Origin: Bradyrhizobium sp. Ai1a-2
GTDB lineage: Bacteria; Pseudomonadota; Alphaproteobacteria; Rhizobiales; Xanthobacteraceae
NCBI RefSeq assembly: GCF_000426245.1
Contig: NZ_AUEZ01000032.1
Span: forward strand, 30,269-94,268
Direction of reading: 5' to 3'
DNA: 64,000 nt
Shown here piece after piece: positions 57,841 through 64,000 of the stretch. The position numbers and the translations under genes are program-made. The notes under the pieces were generated by a model. It was not told where the DNA came from and made no database searches. It saw nothing but the letters and a program-made list of their open reading frames with translations. Numbering within the stretch: position 1 is the stretch's first letter; every line of letters begins with the position of its first letter.

Positions 57841-58731
57841 ATGATGGCGGCGTTTCGGTTGGCACATCTGTCCGATCCGCATCTGCCGCCGCTGCCGGTG
57901 GCGCGGCTGCGCGACCTCGCGGGCAAGCGCGCCTTCGGGTATCTGAACTGGACCCGCAACCGCCACAAATACCATCGCCGCGAGGTGCTGGATGCGCTGG
58001 TGGCGGATCTGCACGGGCAACACCCGGATCACATTGCGATTACCGGCGATCTGGTCAACCTCGCGCTGGAGACGGAGTTCAAGCCGGCGCATGCCTGGCT
58101 TGAGAGCGTCGGCCCGCCGGATCGCGTGACCGTCGTCCCCGGCAATCACGACGCCTATGTGCGCGCGACGCGGCATCGCTTCGCCATGACCTTCGCCGAC
58201 TATCTGCGCGGCGATGGCGCCGATGGCGCCGCGCTGTTTCCATTCCTGCGCCGGCGCGGTCCGGTGGCTTTGATCGGCACATCCTCCGCGGTGCCGACGC
58301 CCCCCTTGATGGCGACCGGATGGCTCGGCCACGCGCAGCTCGCAGCACTCGAGCGGATGCTGGCGGAGTTGTCGACCGAAGGCGCCTTCCGTGTGCTGCT
58401 GGTGCATCATCCCCTGCATTCGGATGCGCGCGTCAAGCGGTTGACGGACTCGCACAAGCTGCTCGATCTCATCAAGCGATACGGCGTGGAATTGATCCTG
58501 CACGGCCATGACCACATCCACTCGACGATGTGGTTTGAAGGGCCGAGCGGCAAGATCCCGGCGATCGGCGTGCCGTCGGCTTCGGCGCTGCCGCGCCATC
58601 ATTATCCGGCGGCGGCGTACAATCTGTTTTCGATCGAGCGCGACGGCAATGCGTGGCGCTGCGAGCAAGTCGTCCGCGGGATCGGCGACGATCTGCGCGT
58701 CGGGCGTTTGAGCGAGACGCGTCTGGTGTGA
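57841..58731 (+). CDS. metallophosphoesterase
   Basis: This 296-residue calcineurin-like phosphoesterase shows all metal motifs in order: D-x-H in AHLSDPHLPP, GD in IAITGDLVNLA, GNHD in VVPGNHDAYV, the single His in LLVHHPLHSD and G-H-x-H in LHGHDHIHS. The order and spacing resemble CpdA-like phosphodiesterases and UDP-diacylglucosamine pyrophosphatase relatives. Two ATGs (57841, 57844) follow GGGACGGA and either may be used. The substrate is unassigned. Confidence 0.93.
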   Translation: MMAAFRLAHLSDPHLPPLPVARLRDLAGKRAFGYLNWTRNRHKYHRREVLDALVADLHGQHPDHIAITGDLVNLALETEFKPAHAWLESVGPPDRVTVVPGNHDAYVRATRHRFAMTFADYLRGDGADGAALFPFLRRRGPVALIGTSSAVPTPPLMATGWLGHAQLAALERMLAELSTEGAFRVLLVHHPLHSDARVKRLTDSHKLLDLIKRYGVELILHGHDHIHSTMWFEGPSGKIPAIGVPSASALPRHHYPAAAYNLFSIERDGNAWRCEQVVRGIGDDLRVGRLSETRLV

Positions 58732-58736
58732 CGCCG

Positions 58737-59294
58737 CTAGAGATTGCCCAGACTCGCAAACAGCGCCAGCGCAAAGAGTGCGAGTGCGCCGAGGATAAAG
58801 CCGAGCACGAACATCCCGACCCCACGGCGGCGGCGTGGCTTCTCGGCGGCCACGGGCTCCGCCACCTTCGCCGTCGCCACCATCGCATGCTCGCGCTCGA
58901 TCATGCGGCGGGCGACATAGTCGGTGACCGCATCGACGATGACGGGCGCATCGTGCGATTCGGCGAGCACGATGCGGCCGAAACGGGTGTCCTGCACGAA
59001 GCGGTAGATCCGCTTGTCGCGCCCCATCACGATGTGGGCAACGACATCGATCCACAGCCGCGGCGTCTCGCCCTGGCTGATGCCGCGATCGAACAGGTCG
59101 ACCTTTTCCGGCACCTGCGCGAACAAGGGATCGAGCGCCTCGTTCAGGATCTCCAGCCGCGCGACCTCGGCATCGCGCAGTTCGACGACGACGCCGGTGC
59201 GGTCGGCAGCCTCGATCCGCGCCTTGCGCAACGCTTCGCGCAGCGTCGGCCGCATATCACTCGCGGCATTGCCGGTATTGTGGGCGTCCGACAT
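58737..59294 (-). CDS. tail-anchored protein of unknown function
   Basis: The 185-residue product has a soluble region (MRPTLREALRKARIEAADRTGVVVELRDAEVARLEILNEAL to about 145). A basic Pro/Arg-rich stretch (EKPRRRRG) and one C-terminal membrane helix (VGMFVLGFILGALALFALALFASL) follow, so the soluble part should face the cytoplasm. I do not recognise the family. GAGG nine bases before the ATG at 59294 supports the start. It converges with the phosphoesterase gene with 5 bases between stops. Confidence 0.75.
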   Translation of the reverse strand: MSDAHNTGNAASDMRPTLREALRKARIEAADRTGVVVELRDAEVARLEILNEALDPLFAQVPEKVDLFDRGISQGETPRLWIDVVAHIVMGRDKRIYRFVQDTRFGRIVLAESHDAPVIVDAVTDYVARRMIEREHAMVATAKVAEPVAAEKPRRRRGVGMFVLGFILGALALFALALFASLGNL

Positions 59295-59435
59295 CCCTTG
59301 CGGCCTCGTCCTGACGGGTTCTACGCGGATTAACCTATCAGTAACCGCTACGTCCGCAAAGGCCGTTGGTTCCCAAGGGGTTATCGCGCGACTTATCCCC
59401 AAGGGGCATCAAACCGGGCGTCCCGAAATCAGACA

Positions 59436-59461
59436 GCCCCACCCGGAAATCCGGATGGGGC
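59436..59461 (-). terminator. hairpin downstream of the DUF4170 gene
   Basis: GCCCCACCCGGA and TCCGGATGGGGC pair around AA, with one mismatch. It is 50 bases past the DUF4170 stop on the minus strand. No strong T-run follows, so the role is tentative. The rest of 59295-59511 shows no gene. Confidence 0.45.
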
Positions 59462-59511
59462 CGTCCGTCCTTGGACGCTTTCTTCAAACACCGACTGCCG
59501 GCAGCAGCCCG

Positions 59512-59721
59512 TCAGGCCGGGACGCGGGATGGCTCTTCCACGATGGAGAAGCGCACGCCGGCCTTGTGGCGGTTCTCTTCCGACACTTCGCGCCAGCAGT
59601 CCTCCGCTTCCTTGCGGGTCTTGAACGGACCTTTGACCTGGGCCGAGCCTTCGACGAGCTTGTGGAAGTTCATCGAACCGAACTCGCCGCCGATCACCCA
59701 GAAATTGCTGCCTTTGGTCAT
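59512..59721 (-). CDS. DUF4170-family small protein
   Basis: The 69-residue protein NFWVIGGEFGSMNFHKLVEG through KTRKEAEDCWREVSEENRHK matches DUF4170, a short alphaproteobacterial family of unknown function with a beta-alpha layout. It follows aceA by 24 bases on the same strand, in the order aceA then DUF4170, so it is probably transcribed from the aceA promoter. Confidence 0.87.
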   Translation of the reverse strand: MTKGSNFWVIGGEFGSMNFHKLVEGSAQVKGPFKTRKEAEDCWREVSEENRHKAGVRFSIVEEPSRVPA

Positions 59722-59745
59722 GATAGTCTCCTGATCATTCCACCG

Positions 59746-61383
59746 TTAGCCGAACTGGTTCATCGTATTGTGGGCGCCGCCCGCCTTCAGAGCGGCCTCG
59801 CCGGCGAAATATTCCTTGTGATCGTCGCCGATATCGGAGCCGGCCATGTTCTGATGCTTGACGCAGGCGATGCCCTGACGGATCTCCTGGCGCTGAACAT
59901 TCTTCACATACCCGAGCATGCCCTGCTCGCCGAAATATTCCCTCGCGAGATTGTCAGTCGACAGAGCTGCTGTGTGATAGGTCGGCAACGTGATCAGATG
60001 GTGGAAGATGCCGGCACGCTTGGCTGAATCGGCCTGGAAGGTGCGGATGCGCTCGTCGGCTTCAAGGGCCAGCGGCGTGTCGTCGTATTCCGCCTTCATC
60101 AGCTCGGCACGGTTATACTTGCTGACGTCCTTGCCGGCTTCCTTCATCGCGTCGTAGACCTGCCAACGGAAGTTGAGCGTCCAGTTGAAGGACGGCGAGT
60201 TGTTGTAGGCCAGCTTCGCGTTCGGAACCACCTTGCGGATCCGATCGACCATCTTGGCGATCTGCTCGATATGCGGCTTCTCGGTCTCGATCCACAGCAG
60301 GTCGGCGCCGTTCTGCAACGAGGTGATGCAGTCGAGCACGCAGCGGTCTTCGCCGGTGCCGGGGCGGAACTGATAGAGATTGCTGGCCAGCCGCTTCGGA
60401 CGCATCATCTTGCCGTTCTGGTTGATGATGACATCGCCGTTCCGGGCGTTGGCGGCCGTCACTTCCTCGCAATCCAGGAAGCTGTTGTACTGGTCGCCGA
60501 TGTCGCCGGGCTTGTGGCTCACGGCGATCTGTTGCGTGAGGCCGGCGCCGAGCGAGTCGGTGCGGGTCACGACGACGCCGTCTTCGACGCCCAACTCAAG
60601 GAACGCGTGACGGCAGGCACGGATCTTCGCCAGGAACACCTCATGCGGCACGGTGACCTTGCCATCCTGGTGGCCGCACTGCTTCTCGTCCGAGACCTGG
60701 TTTTCGATCTGCAGGGCGCATGCGCCCGCCTCGATCATCTTCTTGGCGAGCAGATAGGTCGCCTCGGCATTGCCGAAGCCGGCATCGATGTCAGCGATGA
60801 CGGGCACGACGTGGGTCTGGAAGTTGTCGATCTTCTCGATCAGCGCCTTTTCCTTCGCCTTGTCGCCTTCCTTGCGGGCGGCATCGAGCGCGCGGAAGAT
60901 ATCGTTCAGCTCGCGCGAGTCCGCTTGACGCAGGAAGGTGTAGAGCTCCTCGATCAGGGCGGGCACCGAGGTCTTCTCGTGCATCGACTGGTCGGGCAGC
61001 GGTCCGAACTCGGAGCGGAGCGCGGCGATCATCCAGCCGGACAGGTACAGGTAACGGCGATCGGTCGTGCCGAAATGCTTCTTGACCGAAATCAGCTTCT
61101 GCTGGGCGATGAAGCCGTGCCAGCAACCCAGCGACTGGGTGTACTTGGTGGGGTCGCCGTCATAGGCGGCCATGTCGGCGCGCATCAGCGCCGCGGTGTA
61201 GCGGGCGATGTCGAGGCCGGTCTTGAAGCGGTTCTGCAGCCGCATGCGCGCCACGGCTTCGGCGGTCACACCGTTCCACGTCTCCTTGGTCTTGAGGAGC
61301 GCTTCGGCGGCTTCAATCTCGCTGAGATAGGAAGCCGGTCCCTGGATAGCCTGGTCGCTGATCCCACGTGGCTGGTAGTTCAT
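59746..61383 (-). CDS. aceA: isocitrate lyase
   Basis: Isocitrate lyase splits isocitrate to succinate and glyoxylate, the entry to the glyoxylate shunt. The 545-residue enzyme carries the active-site loop as EKQCGHQDGK (consensus K-K/R-C-G-H, here K-Q-C-G-H), VIADIDAGFGNAEATY with its metal-binding acids, and TRTDSLGAGL. The KQCGH form and length fit the longer ICL group found in Pseudomonas and rhizobia. AAGGA eight bases before the ATG at 61383 fixes the start. It is divergent from a RamB/ScfR-type regulator across 189 bases. Confidence 0.96.
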   Translation of the reverse strand: MNYQPRGISDQAIQGPASYLSEIEAAEALLKTKETWNGVTAEAVARMRLQNRFKTGLDIARYTAALMRADMAAYDGDPTKYTQSLGCWHGFIAQQKLISVKKHFGTTDRRYLYLSGWMIAALRSEFGPLPDQSMHEKTSVPALIEELYTFLRQADSRELNDIFRALDAARKEGDKAKEKALIEKIDNFQTHVVPVIADIDAGFGNAEATYLLAKKMIEAGACALQIENQVSDEKQCGHQDGKVTVPHEVFLAKIRACRHAFLELGVEDGVVVTRTDSLGAGLTQQIAVSHKPGDIGDQYNSFLDCEEVTAANARNGDVIINQNGKMMRPKRLASNLYQFRPGTGEDRCVLDCITSLQNGADLLWIETEKPHIEQIAKMVDRIRKVVPNAKLAYNNSPSFNWTLNFRWQVYDAMKEAGKDVSKYNRAELMKAEYDDTPLALEADERIRTFQADSAKRAGIFHHLITLPTYHTAALSTDNLAREYFGEQGMLGYVKNVQRQEIRQGIACVKHQNMAGSDIGDDHKEYFAGEAALKAGGAHNTMNQFG

Positions 61384-61534
61384 ATGCGTGATCCTTGTCT
61401 TCGCCAATCGACATTCTTGACAGTGCATTGCGAAATGCGTGTCAGGAGCTAAACGCGAAGCGCTTGAATTAGTACAGATACCTTGCATTCGAATGGTGAT
61501 GTCATGTAACATCTGTTCCTGTGTGAAATGTCAT

Positions 61535-61551
61535 TTTGTAAACTTTGTAAA
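61535..61551. promoter_or_regulatory. TTTGTAAAC direct repeat, putative RamB-type operator
   Basis: TTTGTAAACTTTGTAAA holds two copies of TTTGTAAA nine bases apart, 21 bases before the regulator start and about 150 before aceA. It resembles the corynebacterial RamB site core (AACTTTGCAAA) with one change. It is AT-rich in a GC-rich neighbourhood. Confidence 0.6.
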
Positions 61552-61572
61552 TAAATAGTCAGGATCGCTGCC

Positions 61573-63018
61573 ATGCCTGCCGACCCCGGTAAAAAGCTGT
61601 TTGTCGGCCCCCGATTCCGCCGGATCCGGCAGCAATTGGGGCTGTCGCAGACCCAGATCGCCGAGGGGCTCGGCATTTCCCCGAGCTATATCAACCTGAT
61701 CGAGCGCAACCAGCGCCCGGTGACGGCCCAGATCCTGCTCCGCCTGGCCGAGACCTACGACCTCGACCTGCGCGACCTCGCGACCGCCGACGAGGATCGC
61801 TTCTTTGCCGAGCTCAACGAGATCTTCTCCGACCCCTTGTTCCGCCAGATCGATGTTCCCAAGCAGGAACTGCGCGACCTCGCCGAACTCTGCCCCGGCG
61901 TGACGCACGCGCTGCAACGGCTCTACGCCGCCTATACCGAGGCGCGCCGCGGCGAGACCCTGGTCGCCGCCCAGATGGCCGACCGCAACGAAGGCGCCCG
62001 CTTCGAGGCCAATCCGATCGAGCGCGTGCGCGACCTGATCGAGGCCAATCGGAACTATTTCCCCGAACTCGAGACCGCGGCGGAAAATTTGCGCGACGAA
62101 TTGAACGTGGCCGCCGACGGGCTGTTCGCGGCGCTGTCGGCGCGCTTGCGCGAAAAACATTCGATCGTGACCCGGATCATGCCGGTCGACGTGATGCAGG
62201 AGACGCTGCGGCGCTTCGACCGCCATCGCCGGCAGCTCCTGATTTCCGAGCTCGTCGATACACCGAGCCGCACCTTCCAGCTCGCACTGCAGATCGGGTT
62301 CGCCGAATGCGGCGCAAGCATCGATTCCATCGTCGGCCGCGGCGGCCCGCTCGACGATGCGGCGCGCCGGCTCTACCGCATCACGCTCGCGAACTATTTC
62401 GCCGCCGCCGTGATGATGCCCTACCAGCCCTTCCTCGCCGCCGCCGAGGCGCTGAGCTATGACGTGCATGTGCTGGCGCAGCGCTTCAACGCCGGCTTCG
62501 AGCAGATCTGTCATCGCCTGACCACGCTGCAGCGGCCGAACGCGCGCGGCGTGCCGTTCTTCATGCTGCGGGTCGACAATGCCGGCAACGTGTCCAAGCG
62601 CTTCTCCTCCGGCACGTTTCCGTTCTCGAAATTCGGCGGCACCTGCCCGCTCTGGAATGTGCATTCGACCTTCGATACGCCGGACCGGCTGCTCAAGCAG
62701 GTGATCGAGCTGCCCGACGGCACGCGCTACTTCTCGATCGCGCAGATGGTGCGCCGACCGATCGCGCCGCACCCGCTGCCGCAGCCGCGCTTTGCGATCA
62801 GCCTGGGCTGCGAGATCCGGCACGCCTCGCGCCTCGTCTACGCCGCCGGCATGGACCTCGAGAAGGCCGAGGGCACACCGATCGGCGTTAACTGCCGCCT
62901 CTGCGAACGCGAGAACTGCGCCCAGCGCGCCGAGCCGCCGATCACGCGCACGCTGATCCTGGACGAGAACACGCGCCGGGTGTCGTCGTTCGCGTTTTCG
63001 AATGCGCGGGAGTTGTGA
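61573..63018 (+). CDS. RamB/ScfR-type short-chain fatty acyl regulator
   Basis: The 481-residue protein has an XRE helix-turn-helix (LGLSQTQIAEGLGISPSYINLIERNQRPVTAQILLRLAETYD, about 15-60), an IrrE/ImmR-like middle (about 190-260) and a DUF2083-type C-terminus. The end includes the cysteine cluster CRLCERENCAQRAEPP. This architecture matches RamB of actinobacteria and ScfR-type regulators, which sense acyl-CoA compounds and control aceA and acetate or propionate genes. AGGA before the ATG at 61573 supports the start. Divergence from aceA fits direct control. Confidence 0.92.
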   Translation: MPADPGKKLFVGPRFRRIRQQLGLSQTQIAEGLGISPSYINLIERNQRPVTAQILLRLAETYDLDLRDLATADEDRFFAELNEIFSDPLFRQIDVPKQELRDLAELCPGVTHALQRLYAAYTEARRGETLVAAQMADRNEGARFEANPIERVRDLIEANRNYFPELETAAENLRDELNVAADGLFAALSARLREKHSIVTRIMPVDVMQETLRRFDRHRRQLLISELVDTPSRTFQLALQIGFAECGASIDSIVGRGGPLDDAARRLYRITLANYFAAAVMMPYQPFLAAAEALSYDVHVLAQRFNAGFEQICHRLTTLQRPNARGVPFFMLRVDNAGNVSKRFSSGTFPFSKFGGTCPLWNVHSTFDTPDRLLKQVIELPDGTRYFSIAQMVRRPIAPHPLPQPRFAISLGCEIRHASRLVYAAGMDLEKAEGTPIGVNCRLCERENCAQRAEPPITRTLILDENTRRVSSFAFSNAREL

Positions 63019-63022
63019 GGGA

Positions 63023-63271
63023 TCAATCGACCGCTGCAAATACCTTGCACCAGCCGTCGCGGCTGATGTCGCCAGCGACAACCTTGCAGGATTTCGGTGC
63101 CTCGAAGAATGTGCACATGCCGCAGCTATAGATCCCGTTCGGCGAGTCCTGATACGCGGCTTGCTGCAGCGTCATCTTTTCCGCAGCGTTCGCCTGTGAC
63201 CCGCGCAACAGGAACGCGGCCGGTGCGCTGCCGAGGAGCGTGCGGATGAGTTTTCGCCGCGACTGATCCAT
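63023..63271 (-). CDS. high-potential iron-sulfur protein (HiPIP)
   Basis: This 82-residue protein starts with a twin-arginine-like signal (RRKLIRTLLG... ANAA, cleavage near 30). Four cysteines at 50, 53, 62 and 75 follow in the HiPIP order (YSCGMC, KSC, DGWC), with the conserved YQDSPNG segment. HiPIPs carry one electron in the periplasm between the bc1 complex and oxidases or reaction centres. Mature size (about 52) is at the small end. It lies after the aceA regulator on the opposite strand and next to repeats. Confidence 0.88.
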   Translation of the reverse strand: MDQSRRKLIRTLLGSAPAAFLLRGSQANAAEKMTLQQAAYQDSPNGIYSCGMCTFFEAPKSCKVVAGDISRDGWCKVFAAVD

Positions 63272-63361
63272 GCTGAGTGCCTTCGATCGTTCCGTGATCG
63301 TCGGATATCATAGCGAAGCGATCACGGCCCCAGCGTGGCGAAACAACACGTATTGGCCCGT

Positions 63362-63440
63362 GGGATGGGTAGAGCGAAGCGAAACCCATCGCGATGAAGC
63401 AAGCGGGACGATGATGGGTTTCGCTTCGCTCTACCCATCC
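63362..63440. repeat. dispersed palindromic repeat, GGATGGGTAGAGCG family (copy 2)
   Basis: GGGATGGGTAGAGCGAAGCG pairs with CGCTTCGCTCTACCCATCC, with inner GAAACCCATC/GATGGGTTTC, as in the copy at 17149-17233. The loop differs between the two. Confidence 0.85.
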
Positions 63441-63474
63441 TACGACGGATTCAATTGTCAAACAGCGCGCCGCT

Positions 63475-63575
63475 GTCATCGTCCGCGAAGGCGGACGATC
63501 CAGTATTCCAGAGCCGACAGCGCTTGAGCCGAGAAGCCGCGGGTTACTGGATGCCCCGCCTGCGCGGGGCATGAC
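63475..63575. repeat. dispersed palindromic repeat, GTCATCNTCCGCGAAGGCGGA family (copy 2)
   Basis: GTCATCGTCCGCGAAGGCGG at the left and CCCCGCCTGCGCGGGGCATGAC at the right, with inner GATCCAGTA/TACTGGAT, match the element at 24943-25041. The central part differs. Confidence 0.83.
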
Positions 63576-63666
63576 GATGGAGTTGGTGAGAGGATGTGCG
63601 TTTGCGTTCTCGCGGCATGAGATGCCCGAGGTTTGCTTCACTTTCCACCCTCCGCGATAACAGAGG

Positions 63667-63770
63667 GCGCAGGGAAAGCCGGGTGCTGGTTGCACCCGTG
63701 GGTCCCGTGCAACAAAAAGCACGGGGGTAGGACCACAGGTTCAACCGAAGCATTCCGGCTTTCCCTGCGC
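63667..63770. repeat. multi-branched structured element, possible ncRNA or mobile repeat
   Basis: A perfect 16-bp outer stem (GCGCAGGGAAAGCCGG with CCGGCTTTCCCTGCGC) encloses two inner hairpins: GGGTGC/GCACCC, and CCCGTGC/GCACGGG. The second is extended by GTGG and TCC pairing with GGA and CCAC. A short CCCTC/GAGGG hairpin precedes the outer stem (63648-63667). The overall shape is a closed multi-way junction. I recall similar blocks in Bradyrhizobium genomes but cannot name a family. Confidence 0.6.
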
Positions 63771-63893
63771 GATGGTGTTACGGCTTACTTCGTGCTCTCC
63801 CCGGTGACCGGCTATCTAATGCACACATCTTTGTTGCGAAGATCGGCGAAGACTGATTCCCTGATGAGAGGCGGTCTTGTGGAGGGAGGTCTT

Positions 63894-64000
63894 ATGTCGA
63901 TGGAGGTTGGACTGGGACGATTTGGCGATCGTCGCCTGGAAAAAGGGGGGCGTCGTTGCATGACGCCCTCGTTCGCCGGCCTGGTTCATGCATTCGTCGT
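63894..64000 (+). CDS. probable transposase N-terminus, partial
   Basis: From an ATG at 63894 behind GGAGGGAGG the frame reads MSMEVGLGRFGDRRLEKGGR and continues open to the right edge (35 residues visible). The RFGDRRLEKG segment resembles the N-terminal DNA-binding part of IS4-type transposases. The rest of the gene is outside the window, so family placement is tentative. Neighbouring dense repeats fit an insertion hot spot. Confidence 0.5.
   Translation, partial: MSMEVGLGRFGDRRLEKGGRRCMTPSFAGLVHAFV

Larger units (their letters stand above)
63272..63893. other. intergenic stretch with three repeat elements, no gene seen
   Basis: This 622-base region holds the repeats at 63362-63440 and 63475-63575 and the structured element at 63667-63770. 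The open frames that cross it are made of repeat sequence on both strands and lack ribosome binding sites, so I call none. It borders a probable transposase start. Confidence 0.65.

Noticed and set aside
61498..61513. GATGT...ACATC dyad near aceA resembling the Zur box at 51373
   Set aside because: The spacing is 16 rather than 19 bases and the TTATAAT core is missing, so it is not a credible Zur site.
63126..63722. Minus-strand 198-codon frame at the right end
   Set aside because: It runs through two dispersed repeats and overlaps the HiPIP gene; the translation is repeat-derived.
63667..63770. Cloverleaf-like fold with a GGTTCAACC stretch, considered as a tRNA
   Set aside because: The outer stem is 16 bp, there is no 7-bp acceptor stem, anticodon arm geometry or CCA, and the T-loop consensus is not met.

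Overview
The window is GC-rich alphaproteobacterial chromosome, most probably Bradyrhizobium or a close relative. Markers are a single-chain cytochrome b/c1 fusion (fbcH) behind a Rieske gene, a fused trpE(G), the GANTC methylase CcrM, alphaproteobacterial LexA- and Zur-type operators, and several dispersed palindromic repeat families of the kind that fill Bradyrhizobium intergenic DNA. No rRNA, tRNA or CRISPR array was found. The assignment to genus is inference from gene content.

Layout. 1-8.4 kb: partial GT39 membrane protein, rnhB, a radical SAM gene behind a LexA-type box, a GT2-like protein, an autoregulated-looking MarR-GNAT fusion, moaB, a zinc metallopeptidase and ccrM, whose start is packed with its own GANTC target sites. 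8.5-15.7 kb: a GST, then the most accessory-looking block: a 1439-residue FecR/VCBS/RTX adhesin-like protein facing a secreted FecR-domain protein and a secreted TPR protein. 15.7-19.7 kb: NTF2-like/LysR divergent pair, GST, thioesterase, mutY, and a decayed higBA module wedged against the mutY 5' end. 19.6-29.6 kb: higA, dciA (DUF721), dsbA-like, smc, an Rsm22-type gene, lemA plus M48 protease, and two adjacent ParA/MinD-like ATPases of unknown role. 29.7-34.6 kb: apt, trpE(G) with a trpL leader peptide and a promoter that predicts a leaderless transcript, an extradiol dioxygenase-like VOC protein, a dienelactone hydrolase. 34.8-41.3 kb: fbcFH (bc1 complex) facing a trmL-queE-queD-hemF-HAD run, then a DUF2158 protein with a very acidic tail. 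41.4-51.2 kb: a tightly overlapping minus-strand operon (DUF1285, Nudix, DUF6111, cca) facing a plus-strand MoxR-DUF58-DUF4159-amidotransferase-like envelope operon. 51.3-54.3 kb: Zur-type box, DUF2946 protein and a ZnuD-like TonB receptor, a probable zinc uptake unit. 54.4-59.7 kb: GNAT, a GT2 plus GT-C-like pair, Nudix, metallophosphoesterase, membrane-anchored and DUF4170 proteins. 59.7-63.3 kb: aceA divergent from a RamB/ScfR-type regulator, then a small HiPIP. 63.3-64 kb: repeats, a highly structured element and the start of a probable transposase.

Most of the window is ordinary core genome. The parts that repay attention are regulatory DNA (LexA-type box, GANTC cluster and CtrA-like site, trpL, Zur box, aceA direct repeat), the FecR/RTX locus, the eroded higB-mutY junction, the ParA-like pair and the structured element at the right edge. 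All domain names are from memory of the families; no search was run.
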